DNA of 38,422 bases from CALHVX01 sp038757945 (GTDB lineage: Bacteria; Pseudomonadota; Gammaproteobacteria; Pseudomonadales; Azotimanducaceae): positions 1 through 38,422 of the forward strand of contig JBCDGJ010000030.1 in the NCBI GenBank assembly GCA_038757945.1. Reading direction: 5' to 3'. Each line of letters starts with the position of its first letter. The first letter of the stretch is position 1. Of this stretch, positions 9,534 to 17,223 are shown one piece after another. Both the position numbers and the translations under genes were made by a program. The notes under the pieces are model-generated. The model was not told the DNA's origin, made no database searches, and worked only from the letters and a program-made list of their open reading frames with translations.

Positions 9534-9776
9534 ATGGCGACAGAACAGGAAATCATCGAAGTGGTTGCTGAGGCCTTCAGCGTGGACGCAAGTGATTTGA
9601 CGCCGGAATCCAGCAGAGACGACGTGGAAGACTGGGATTCCATGGGCATGCTCATGCTGATGGCGGAGTTCGACGAACGTTATGGTCTGGTGGTTGAGGA
9701 AGAGACGCTTGCCGAGCTGCATACCGTCGCGGACATCATCAAGCTGGTGCAGACCAAGGGTGACGTCGCCGCCTGA
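9534..9776 (+). CDS. Acyl carrier protein, copy 1
   Basis: An 80-aa acidic protein with the 4'-phosphopantetheine attachment motif WDSMGML (Ser36). It should carry an acyl chain as a thioester in the cytoplasm. The start is ATG 9534, chosen by its strong ribosome site. It is sandwiched between KASIII and a VanZ-like gene that overlaps its end by 17 bp, suggesting one transcript. A second, different ACP is encoded at 18177-18446. Likely partners are KASIII copy 1 and the acyl ligase at 6781-8337 (inference from position). Confidence 0.92.
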   Translation: MATEQEIIEVVAEAFSVDASDLTPESSRDDVEDWDSMGMLMLMAEFDERYGLVVEEETLAELHTVADIIKLVQTKGDVAA

Positions 9777-10665
9777 GTCCGCTCGCTCCTCGCCGTCCTG
9801 GCGGGGTGCTGCGCCCCTTCTGCTTCTGATTCTGCTGCTCAGCGTTCAGCTGCGCAGCGAATTCTCGGCAGCGGGGCTGTTAACGCAGGCCTGGCTGAAC
9901 GCGCTGCACTTGCCCTGGGCCGCAATAACGACCCTTGCGTTGTGGTGGCTTACACGCTGGTCTACCCTCCCCCTTACCGGTTGCCTGGTGTCTACCGCCT
10001 GTCTTGCCCTGGTGGCCGGTGCGGGCACTGAGCTCGCACAGCATTTCGTCCGTGGTCGGAATCCCTCGATTGCCGACCTGCTCACTAATCTGCTCGGCAT
10101 CGGGCTGATGCTGGGCTGGATTGCCCGGCGACACCTCCCCCGGGGCTGGCGTCCCGCGGTCGGCACGCTGGTGGTGGTGTGCGGCCTTGGCGTCACGCTT
10201 ACGGGTCCGGTCGTTGCCTATCTGACGCTGGCGCAGCAGCGTGCGGCTTTCCCGCTGCTGCTTGCGGCTGAATCGCCGATCCTTAGGCGGCTGATCGAGC
10301 CCAACGCCGTGCTGCTGGCACAGGACCCACTGCAGATCCGGTTCGACGACCGTCCCTACCCTGGCATTGCGCTGGTGGAACAGGATCAGCGGTGGCGGGA
10401 TTACACGGAGCTCCGCGTGACGCTTGAGCTCACCTTCCGCCGCGCCGTTGTGCTGGCTGCCGCAACGCACCTGAAGGATGACGGACGCCGCGGACCCATC
10501 GCGCGGACCACCAAGGTGCTGCTGCCCGGGAAACACGTCCTGACCTTTCCGGTGGCTGAGCTGCTGCCGGATCCGGAGGGGGTCGTTGAACGTGTGCTGA
10601 TCTACGGACGTGGGCGGGATGCTGGAGCTGAGCTGACCATAGCTCGCGTCGAGCTGGCACCCTGA
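9760..10665 (+). CDS. VanZ-like membrane protein with C-terminal beta-rich domain
   Basis: The start is most likely GTG 9760, overlapping the ACP gene by 17 bp; an open frame continues upstream to 9682 but only as a shadow of the ACP gene. The 301-aa product has hydrophobic segments at about residues 18-31, 53-66, 75-90, 106-122 and 133-155. A VanZ-family signature, Glu91, Gln94, Arg100, Asp106 and Asn110, sits in the third to fourth segments. Residues about 160-301 form a soluble tail with no motif I recognise, probably a beta-sandwich on the periplasmic side. VanZ-like proteins often occur in polysaccharide loci but their biochemistry is poorly known. It ends 6 bp before the stop of the convergent sugar transferase gene. 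Confidence 0.75.
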   Translation: MTSPPESARSSPSWRGAAPLLLLILLLSVQLRSEFSAAGLLTQAWLNALHLPWAAITTLALWWLTRWSTLPLTGCLVSTACLALVAGAGTELAQHFVRGRNPSIADLLTNLLGIGLMLGWIARRHLPRGWRPAVGTLVVVCGLGVTLTGPVVAYLTLAQQRAAFPLLLAAESPILRRLIEPNAVLLAQDPLQIRFDDRPYPGIALVEQDQRWRDYTELRVTLELTFRRAVVLAAATHLKDDGRRGPIARTTKVLLPGKHVLTFPVAELLPDPEGVVERVLIYGRGRDAGAELTIARVELAP

Positions 10666-10671
10666 TCGCGG

Positions 10672-12090
10672 TCAGCGGGCGCCGTCGCCGACCAGAATCA
10701 CTTCGATCGTCTGCAGCAGGATGATGAGATCCAGCAGCGTGCTGTGGTTCTTCAGGTAGTACAGATCGAACTGCAGCTTCTCTTTGGCATCCTCGACGGA
10801 AGCGCCATAGGGGTAGCACAGCTGAGCCCAGCCGGTGATGCCGGGTTTCACCCGATGCCGCTGCTCGTAGTAAGGAATGGACTCGGCCAGCTCGTGGACG
10901 AACTGTGGGCGTTCGGGCCGGGGGCCAACAAAGCTCATGTCACCACGCAGCACGTTGAACAGCTGTGGCAGCTCGTCGATGCGCGTTGCCCTGATGAACG
11001 CACCGACAGCGGTGACCCGAGGGTCGTTCTTGGATGCCCACTGGGCTTGTCCTGCGACCTCCGCGTCCGGGCGCATGCTGCGGAACTTGATGACCTTGAA
11101 GGTTGCGCCCTCCAGTCCGACGCGCTCCTGAAGATAGAAGATCGGATGCCTGAAGCGGCACTCGAGCTTGATCGCCAGCGCGGTGAACAGCATGATCGGC
11201 CAAGCCACGAGCAGCAGGATCAGACTGGCGAGAATGTCGAAGGAGCGCTTGGTTATGGCGCGGGTCAGGCTGGTATTGAAGCCGTCGGCAAATACGATCC
11301 AGCTCGGGCGCAGGAGATCAACGTCAATCTTGCAGGCTTCGCGCTCGATGAACATCTGAACGTCACAGATGTTGATCCCAGCCACCCGGCACTGCATCAG
11401 CTCTTCGAGTGGTAACCCACCCTCATTGCCCACGTTGCGGCGTCGCTCGTCGATTGCGACCACCAGCTCATCGATGTCGTGTTCTTCACAGTAGGAAAGC
11501 AGGCTGCCATCCCAGGTAGAAACGGGCGCTCCGAACTCTGATACGAGGTCAACCTCGCCGCCGTAGGAAAGAAAGCCGACCAGCTTGAAGCCGCGCCGAT
11601 CGGACCGGCGGCGCAGCCGGCGCGCAATGTTGATCGCGCGGTTGCCCGTTCCGAGAATCAGCACCCGGCGCTTCTGCTTTTCCTCGTCGACCAGGTTGAC
11701 GGTCAGCCACCGCCACAGGGCCAGGAAGATGTAGCCCTCGATCGCGGAAAACAGCAGCACCCAGCGGCCGGTGTTCAACGACGGAAAGAGGAACAGCAGA
11801 ATAGCCATGGCCGCTGTCGACAGCAGGAACAGCGACACAGCGGTGCGCAGCATCATCCCGGTATAGCCTTCGCGCAGGCGCGACGGGTAGACCCCCATGG
11901 CCGACATACAGACAAAGGAGATGATTGCAAAGAGGCTTGCGAACAGGGGCAGCGCTTCGGATCCCGCGAAGCTGAAGTTACGTGTGTAGAAGCCCGCGTA
12001 GGCAGCACCAAACAGCAGCGCCGTTTCGGCAACTGCTGAAACGATGTACTGGGTATGTACGTAGTGCCGCAAGATGCGGATGTGAGACAC
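10672..12090 (-). CDS. Polyprenyl-phosphate sugar-1-phosphate transferase (EpsB/WbaP-like, PNPT)
   Basis: A 472-aa initiating transferase of exopolysaccharide synthesis: it moves a sugar-1-phosphate from a nucleotide sugar to undecaprenyl phosphate at the inner membrane. The N-terminus (about 10-150) has several membrane helices. The centre (about 150-270) is a Rossmann-like domain starting at VLILGTGNRA. The C-terminal catalytic part begins with KRSFDILASL and a membrane segment, then RVGLEGATFKVIKFRSM, ATRIDELPQLFNVLRGDMS and FVGPRPERP. The overall form and the C-terminus resemble the EpsB-type transferase of PEP-CTERM/exosortase systems. Start is GTG 12090, with AAGGA 8 nt upstream. It is monocistronic on its strand and has its own promoter candidate. 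Confidence 0.92.
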   Translation of the reverse strand: MSHIRILRHYVHTQYIVSAVAETALLFGAAYAGFYTRNFSFAGSEALPLFASLFAIISFVCMSAMGVYPSRLREGYTGMMLRTAVSLFLLSTAAMAILLFLFPSLNTGRWVLLFSAIEGYIFLALWRWLTVNLVDEEKQKRRVLILGTGNRAINIARRLRRRSDRRGFKLVGFLSYGGEVDLVSEFGAPVSTWDGSLLSYCEEHDIDELVVAIDERRRNVGNEGGLPLEELMQCRVAGINICDVQMFIEREACKIDVDLLRPSWIVFADGFNTSLTRAITKRSFDILASLILLLVAWPIMLFTALAIKLECRFRHPIFYLQERVGLEGATFKVIKFRSMRPDAEVAGQAQWASKNDPRVTAVGAFIRATRIDELPQLFNVLRGDMSFVGPRPERPQFVHELAESIPYYEQRHRVKPGITGWAQLCYPYGASVEDAKEKLQFDLYYLKNHSTLLDLIILLQTIEVILVGDGAR

Positions 12091-12128
12091 CTGAGCCGTC
12101 CTTTTACAACAGTGCCGTTAGACCGTGC

Positions 12129-12134
12129 AGTATA
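12129..12134 (-). promoter_or_regulatory. Candidate -10 element for the sugar transferase gene
   Basis: A perfect TATACT on the minus strand lies about 39 bp before the GTG start at 12090. No good -35 is found at 16-18 bp upstream, so the promoter may need an activator. CGAGGT motifs flank it: 12135-12140 and 12160-12165 in direct orientation, and the reverse complement ACCTCG at 12180-12185. Confidence 0.45.
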
Positions 12135-12254
12135 CGAGGTGCGGGCGTGATTGCTTTGACGAGGTCGGCAATCGTTACAACCTCGCTATGTCCGGCCCTG
12201 TAGTGTGACCGCTGCACAGGCTCAGAGCTCGGTTTGACCTGCGTCGGTTGCCCC

Positions 12255-12521
12255 TCACGCGCTGACTTGACGTTCCTTACTGAGAAATCGCTGTTTGAAA
12301 TGTGGGTGACAGCTCTGGCACACCGGGAGCCGTTCACCGCGAATGGACCAGCGTTCGAGTGCGGTCTGCGCAAATTGTTCGCGACACATGACACATTTGG
12401 TCCTGCGGTCGAAGAGCATTCGCCGCCGGATCGACCGCACACGGTCGTTCGCCAATACAATTAAAAGCAATATTCCTGCCAAAGGCATGAGCGCAACGAC
12501 GATGAGTGACCAACTGTCCAT
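12255..12521 (-). CDS. Small membrane protein with zinc-ribbon-like CxxC pair
   Basis: This 88-aa open frame begins with a hydrophobic helix (about residues 4-24), followed by a basic stretch and two metal-ligand-like pairs, CVMC and CQSC, about 23 residues apart, with nearby histidines. The pattern suggests a membrane-anchored zinc ribbon. It lies 89 bp downstream of the GNAT/FemAB gene on the same strand and 164 bp before the sugar transferase gene, so it may be a tail gene of the large operon. The ribosome site is weak (GGAG only 2 nt from ATG). I do not recognise a family; the CxxC pattern and membrane helix favour a real gene. Confidence 0.5.
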   Translation of the reverse strand: MDSWSLIVVALMPLAGILLLIVLANDRVRSIRRRMLFDRRTKCVMCREQFAQTALERWSIRGERLPVCQSCHPHFKQRFLSKERQVSA

Positions 12522-12610
12522 GGCTCCATCATGCAGCCCCGCTCAGGACTGCAACGCATTGGTTTGTAACCAGAACCGGTGGGATCGTAACCACTGCGCG
12601 GTGACTGGGG

Positions 12611-14971
12611 CTAAGCCTGCGGCGGAGCACCGCGCAAGCGCCTGCGCAGCCGCCGGGCTACGGCTTCGATCTTCAGCGCCGGGGTTCGGCGCTGAATGAC
12701 GTAAGAACCGAGCTGATTCGCATGGGTGGACAGGCTGCGCTTGTAGCGCACGTTGCCACCCAGAAAGTCGTACCGCCCATGGCCGAGTTCGGCGTTATGA
12801 GCCACTGCAAACTCGTGGCAGATCAGCCCTGGAGCGGTGTCGGGGAACTCCGCGTAGTTGACCCCGCTCTGATAGAACAACACTGATCCCGCGTAGACGA
12901 AGTTGTAGAGGCAGCCGACGATCTTCGGGCCGCAGCGCAGGCGGAGCAGCTGGATCTCCCCGCTGTGGAAGCGGTCGTTGATCAGGCTTCGATGAAACGC
13001 CAGGATCCAGGGATCCGAGAAGGCGCCTGCCAGGCCTTTCTGCTGCCAGTGGCGCTGGTGGAGCAAGCAGAGCTCATCGAACATCGACAACGCCTGCTGC
13101 TTCGAGGTCGCGGCCTCGAGGTTCAGTGCGCCGAGTTGCGTCAGCCGCTTGCTCGTTCGATTGATCGAGCGTCTCGTGTTGCGGGACAGCAGCTGAAGAT
13201 AGCCCTGTTCCGTTTCCCGTACGACGTCAAGATCGACGTAATACGACGGTCGTCTATCCAACGTGCGGACGGTGAACGGCCCGCACCGCTCATCGAGCAG
13301 CGTTGGCGGCATCCGTGTTTTGTCGGCGTGAATGATGTAGATCTCGTTCCAGTAGAAGGGAATCGCTGTGATCAAGGCCTGTAGCAGTTCCGGTCCCGGT
13401 GCTTCGTTGAGGATCAGATTGTATTCATGGGCCAGATCATCGTAAGGCGAGACCCCGGTACGGTGCAGAAACGCGCCGTGGCTGCGGACGAAGCCGTTGC
13501 GCCGGACAGAGTGCCGGCCAAACACGCCAGCTGCGCGCTGGCCCGCCACCTCGACGAAGATCAGATAGAGTTCGATGTCTTCCGGCAGCTGTCGGCACCA
13601 GTGCTCGATCCAGGGCCAGGACACGAAGTAGCTGTGCTCGACGCCGGCCAGACACCGTTTCCAGAGTGTTTTCCAGGCTTTCAGGCCGTCGGAACGACGC
13701 AGCACCAGGCTCCGCTGGGCAGGCTCAGCTGGGGCTACGCTGCCTCCTGTGACTAGCTCGCTGCCGTGAGCGAGTAACGGGTCCCGTGTTTCGGCCAGAT
13801 CGAGCTTGTCGGTGTCTGCATAGGTCAGATTCCAGCCCGGGACAGCCCCCAGCCCGGCAGCGGGCTCAGGCTCATGGACATAGAACCTCGGGTCGGTAGC
13901 ACGAAACAGGAACTGCGCCTGCTTCAGGATCTGCTCGGTGCCCTGATCAGTGACGAGCGCCGACAGTACCGCGGCGTTGTCGCGGTAAAGGCGCCGCAGG
14001 CAGTCTGCCAGCAGGCCGCACAGGGCGGTCGCCGTTGTGCGTTCTGGATTCCACCGCCAGTCGAACAGGTAAGCTTCGGTTGCGGCGCCATCTGCGGCCG
14101 CCGTATCCCGGCTCCAGATCAGGTAGGCGATCGCTTCGCCGTTCGCTTCGCACAGTACCGTGCCCTCAAAGGACCGTCTGGGGTGTTGCGCAAAGCGCCA
14201 CCGGAGGTAGGGAACATCCCGCATTGGGGTCCAACCCTGCGCTGAACCGGCGTTGAGCGACGGGAGAGCAGTGGCAACGTGATCGACGAGCGCACCGATC
14301 TCGCTGAAGTACAGGAGCTTCTGGCTGCGGGACAGATTGCGCTCGGACCGTCGGATGCGCACCTGGTTGAAGGTGTCGATAGACCAGGCGCTGAACCGAG
14401 CGACGAGGTTGTCGCCAAGCCGACGACCGACGATGGACTGGCTCTTGAGCGGAAACTTGTAGTACTTCTGGATCTCATGGCGATTGAACAGCTTCTCGCT
14501 GATGCTGCGGGACTGTTCGTTGGAGCCGATTGCAACAACGTCCGGAAAGCGCTCAAGCACCTCCAGGGTCAGCCAGGCACCGAGCCCGAGCTTGCGGTGT
14601 TCGCAGCTGACGATGACGTCCTGCAGCCGCCTGATACGCTGTCGATCGCCCTGCTCGCACTTGATATCCATGACCTCCAGGCCGATACAGGCGAGCACCC
14701 GATCGTCGAGGCTCACGACCCAAAGATCCACGGCGGCGGGATCGCGTCCAAAGTAACGCCATTCCAGGTAGGCGGTGTCCTCAGCAAGCTCAGCCTCAGA
14801 CCCATCCGGAAGGCGCATGGCAGCGACTTCGGCGAGCTGCGCTCTGCTGGCCGGGTGAAAGGAAGCGGCCAACGATTCCGGGCTGACCCGCAACGTCTTT
14901 GCCAGCACCCGCCGCAGCTTCGGCAGCGCCTGCTGAATTCTGGCTTCCTGCCCGGTGCGGGGATCGTTCAC
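12611..14971 (-). CDS. GNAT - FemAB/CelD-like acyltransferase fusion
   Basis: The 786-aa protein has an N-terminal GNAT-like region (about 40-200) with the acetyl-CoA-binding signature RKLGLGA at 126-132. A second GNAT-like stretch (about 235-370) ends at DPRFYVH. The C-terminal FemAB/BioF2-like (CelD-type) domain (about 410-770) includes SINRTSKRL and YDFLGGNVRYKRSLS. Such proteins transfer acyl or aminoacyl groups to amines or hydroxyls and are common in exopolysaccharide loci. Here it is the last gene of the coupled operon; its start overlaps the SDR stop by 4 bp. It is a plausible enzyme for attaching the carrier-bound product to a sugar or peptide (inference). Length is about twice that of single-domain FemAB-like proteins because of the N-terminal fusion. 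Confidence 0.8.
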   Translation of the reverse strand: MNDPRTGQEARIQQALPKLRRVLAKTLRVSPESLAASFHPASRAQLAEVAAMRLPDGSEAELAEDTAYLEWRYFGRDPAAVDLWVVSLDDRVLACIGLEVMDIKCEQGDRQRIRRLQDVIVSCEHRKLGLGAWLTLEVLERFPDVVAIGSNEQSRSISEKLFNRHEIQKYYKFPLKSQSIVGRRLGDNLVARFSAWSIDTFNQVRIRRSERNLSRSQKLLYFSEIGALVDHVATALPSLNAGSAQGWTPMRDVPYLRWRFAQHPRRSFEGTVLCEANGEAIAYLIWSRDTAAADGAATEAYLFDWRWNPERTTATALCGLLADCLRRLYRDNAAVLSALVTDQGTEQILKQAQFLFRATDPRFYVHEPEPAAGLGAVPGWNLTYADTDKLDLAETRDPLLAHGSELVTGGSVAPAEPAQRSLVLRRSDGLKAWKTLWKRCLAGVEHSYFVSWPWIEHWCRQLPEDIELYLIFVEVAGQRAAGVFGRHSVRRNGFVRSHGAFLHRTGVSPYDDLAHEYNLILNEAPGPELLQALITAIPFYWNEIYIIHADKTRMPPTLLDERCGPFTVRTLDRRPSYYVDLDVVRETEQGYLQLLSRNTRRSINRTSKRLTQLGALNLEAATSKQQALSMFDELCLLHQRHWQQKGLAGAFSDPWILAFHRSLINDRFHSGEIQLLRLRCGPKIVGCLYNFVYAGSVLFYQSGVNYAEFPDTAPGLICHEFAVAHNAELGHGRYDFLGGNVRYKRSLSTHANQLGSYVIQRRTPALKIEAVARRLRRRLRGAPPQA

Positions 14972-15720
14972 CGGAATACCCGTTCACCGCGATCGACGAC
15001 CAGTGTCTGTGCGTTGATACCGCTGGCTGCCGCCGAGCACAGAAACAGAACCGTCGCTGCGACTTCCGCAGGTTCGAGCCGCTGGTCCGGACCGAGCAGC
15101 TGATCGAGCGCCGCAATCTTTTCTTCTTTGTCCGGAAACGCGTCCCAGGCCCCGGTTACTACGCTACCTGCAGAGACGACGTTGACCCGCACCTGCTGCT
15201 CGCGCAGCTCGAGAGCGAGATGACGGCACAGGGCTTCGAGCCCGCCTTTCGATGCACCAACGAGCGCGTAGTTGGGTGCAGCGCGCTCAGCGCCCTCAGA
15301 GGTCAGCGCAACGATGCTGGCCCCCAGCGTGAGCCGCTGCCGGAGCGCGATGATCAGCGCAAAGAACGCGCGCAGGTTGACGCCGAACGTCCAGTCCCAG
15401 TGCCGCAGGCTCAGCTCCGGCAGCGGCTTGTGAATGCCGGTCACCGCACAGTGGACAATGCCGTCGAGCGTGCGCAACGCCGTTGCCTCGGTCAGCTTCT
15501 CGATCCCGCTGTCGCGGCTTAAATCAGCCTTCAGGGGCGTGATCCGCTCCGCCAGATCGGGATTGTCTTCGAGCAGGCGGTCAGCAGCGCCTTGGTTACG
15601 TACGTAGTTGGCGACCACGGTAGCACCCTGCCCGGCCAGTGCTTCGCTGATGGCGCGACCGATGCCCCGGGTGCCACCGGTTACCAGCACCGTTTTCCCG
15701 GACAGGTTGAGATCAATCAT
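14968..15720 (-). CDS. Short-chain dehydrogenase/reductase, FabL-like enoyl-ACP reductase candidate
   Basis: A 250-aa SDR with the cofactor motif TGGTRGIGR at 14-22. The catalytic Tyr and Lys are Tyr151 and Lys158, spaced Y-x6-K, instead of the usual Y-x3-K of FabG ketoreductases. Y-x6-K is the spacing of enoyl-ACP reductases FabI and FabL, and the surrounding YALVGASKGGLEAL resembles Bacillus FabL as I recall it. It therefore more likely reduces an enoyl-ACP double bond than a beta-ketone. It overlaps the FabZ-like gene by 8 bp and the acyltransferase gene by 4 bp, giving a dehydratase-reductase pair. A ketoreductase with unusual spacing is the alternative. Confidence 0.85.
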   Translation of the reverse strand: MIDLNLSGKTVLVTGGTRGIGRAISEALAGQGATVVANYVRNQGAADRLLEDNPDLAERITPLKADLSRDSGIEKLTEATALRTLDGIVHCAVTGIHKPLPELSLRHWDWTFGVNLRAFFALIIALRQRLTLGASIVALTSEGAERAAPNYALVGASKGGLEALCRHLALELREQQVRVNVVSAGSVVTGAWDAFPDKEEKIAALDQLLGPDQRLEPAEVAATVLFLCSAAASGINAQTLVVDRGERVFR

Positions 15721-16171
15721 CTCGCGGTGTCCCTGACTGTTCGAAGGCCTCGAGCAGCGGATGCTTCGGGCTCAGCCCAACTTCAGACCAGGGCGTCCAG
15801 ACCGAACGGACCTCGCTGCTACAGACCTCAGCCCCATCAACCTCTGCGCAGCAACGGATACGGCTCAGTCGAGCGTTTGCCGCCAGCACCTCGATGTGCG
15901 CGTTGACAGTCTGCCCCGGGAGGACCCAGGTTCTGAAGCTGGCATTCCTGATCTGCAGCAACAGTGCTTTACCGTACTCCGGATGAGCGCTTTCCAGGCA
16001 CAGCGCACCGCTCTGCTGCATGAATTCACAGAGCAGGACACCGGGGATCACCGGAAACGCGGGAAAGTGATCCTTCAGATACGCGGCTTCCGGATCCCAG
16101 GTTTTCTGCGTATGGATGCTTCTGCCGGGATCCAGAGCAACAATCCGATCAACGAGCTGAAAACCGTCCAC
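15713..16171 (-). CDS. 3-hydroxyacyl-ACP dehydratase, FabZ-like hotdog protein
   Basis: The 152-aa protein carries the FabA/FabZ signature HFPAFPVIPGVLLCEFMQQ, with catalytic His35 and acidic Glu49. It should dehydrate a 3-hydroxyacyl-ACP to the enoyl form. Start is GTG 16171, 5 bp after the KASIII stop; its 3' end overlaps the SDR by 8 bp. With KASIII copy 2, the ACP and the FabL-like SDR it makes three of the four steps of a fatty-acid cycle; a ketoreductase is not seen. It could also be a thioesterase-like hotdog protein, but the intact His/Glu pair argues for dehydratase. Confidence 0.88.
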   Translation of the reverse strand: MDGFQLVDRIVALDPGRSIHTQKTWDPEAAYLKDHFPAFPVIPGVLLCEFMQQSGALCLESAHPEYGKALLLQIRNASFRTWVLPGQTVNAHIEVLAANARLSRIRCCAEVDGAEVCSSEVRSVWTPWSEVGLSPKHPLLEAFEQSGTPRDD

Positions 16172-16176
16172 AGTGT

Positions 16177-17208
16177 TCAGCCGCTTGCCAGCTCGCTGAA
16201 ACCAAAGGCGACCTCTGGTCCGATCTCAAACATTGCTGCGCCCCAGGACAGGCCGATGCCGAAGCCGAGCAGCATCAGTCTTTCGGCCGCGCCCGGCGGC
16301 TGCTCGAGATAGTGCCGGGCCATGGTCAGCGGAACGGAAACACCGCCGGTATTGCCGAACGACTCGATAGTGAGGGGTGCCCGCTCCGCCGGGACCTTAA
16401 GTTTCTTCATCAGGTGCTTCAACATGAACAGGTTGGCCTGGTGAAACACGAACCGATCGACATCGCCGGTCTGCCACTCCATGAGGGCAAGCCCATCCCG
16501 CACCAGCTTGGGCACCCGTTTCAGGGTGAAGTTGAATATGTTCGTTCCGTTCATGTACAGAAACCGATCCCGGTCGTTCTCTGGCTGTTCAACGCGAAAG
16601 CCGCGTCCGGGTACGATCAGGTCGTCGTAGCCGGTGCCGTCCGAGTGCAGGTTGAAGCCGCAGGTGCCGGCGCTCTCGTCGAACTCAAGTGCGGTGGCTG
16701 ATCCCGCATCACCAAAGAGCAGGAACGTGGCCCGGTCATCGGGGTGATTGACCTTGGTCGGCGTTTCGCCGTGCAGCACGAGCGCACGTTTTGCGGTCCC
16801 CGCGGCGACCATATGGGCAGCGACCGAAAGGCCGTAGGGATAGCCGGAACAGCCCAACGTAATGTCAAAGCTTGCGCAGTCGAGGGGGAGGCCCAGGTCC
16901 CGGTGCGCCAGCGCCCCGTTGCTCGGCTGAAAGTAGTCCGGTGTCTGCGTGACAAAAGCCAGCAAATCGATCGTTTCGGCGGGCCAATCGAGCTCAGCAA
17001 GCAGTCGTCGGGCGGCATCGTGACACAGGTCAGTGCTGCATATGCTGGACGGCGCGATCCGTCGTTCCCGGACTCCGGTCAGGTCCACGAACTTGCGCCG
17101 CTCCTCATCGGTAAAACTCGACGGGTTGTTCAAGTTGTCGAAACGCTGGTCCGGCACGGACGCGTGAACGCCCGCAAAACGGACGTGCTTGAGCAGGCTC
17201 TGGGTCAC
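16177..17208 (-). CDS. 3-oxoacyl-ACP synthase III (KASIII, FabH-like), copy 2
   Basis: A 343-aa KASIII with intact triad Cys120 (LGCSGYPYG), His256 (VFHQAN) and Asn286 (FGNTGGVSVPL). It is a paralog of the plus-strand copy at 8490-9512, with the same length and the same active-site block; conserved blocks are also shared at HGETP and FGDAGSAT and in the FNFTLKRVP stretch. Start is GTG 17208 with GGAG 6 nt upstream. It lies 15 bp after the NadE-like gene and 5 bp before the dehydratase. Expected role: decarboxylative condensation or acyl transfer on one of the local ACPs. Two copies with conserved triads suggest two acyl substrates rather than one active and one decoy protein. Confidence 0.92.
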   Translation of the reverse strand: MTQSLLKHVRFAGVHASVPDQRFDNLNNPSSFTDEERRKFVDLTGVRERRIAPSSICSTDLCHDAARRLLAELDWPAETIDLLAFVTQTPDYFQPSNGALAHRDLGLPLDCASFDITLGCSGYPYGLSVAAHMVAAGTAKRALVLHGETPTKVNHPDDRATFLLFGDAGSATALEFDESAGTCGFNLHSDGTGYDDLIVPGRGFRVEQPENDRDRFLYMNGTNIFNFTLKRVPKLVRDGLALMEWQTGDVDRFVFHQANLFMLKHLMKKLKVPAERAPLTIESFGNTGGVSVPLTMARHYLEQPPGAAERLMLLGFGIGLSWGAAMFEIGPEVAFGFSELASG

Positions 17209-17223
17209 GGCGTTCTCCAGGGA

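Noticed and set aside
9682..9759. Upstream extension of the VanZ-like gene
   Set aside because: It overlaps the ACP gene in another frame and gives a Trp/Arg/Ser-rich shadow sequence; GTG 9760 gives a normal membrane protein start.
10660..10673. Bidirectional terminator between the VanZ-like and sugar transferase genes
   Set aside because: CTGA...TCAG gives only a 4-bp stem with no T tract, so a terminator call is not supported.
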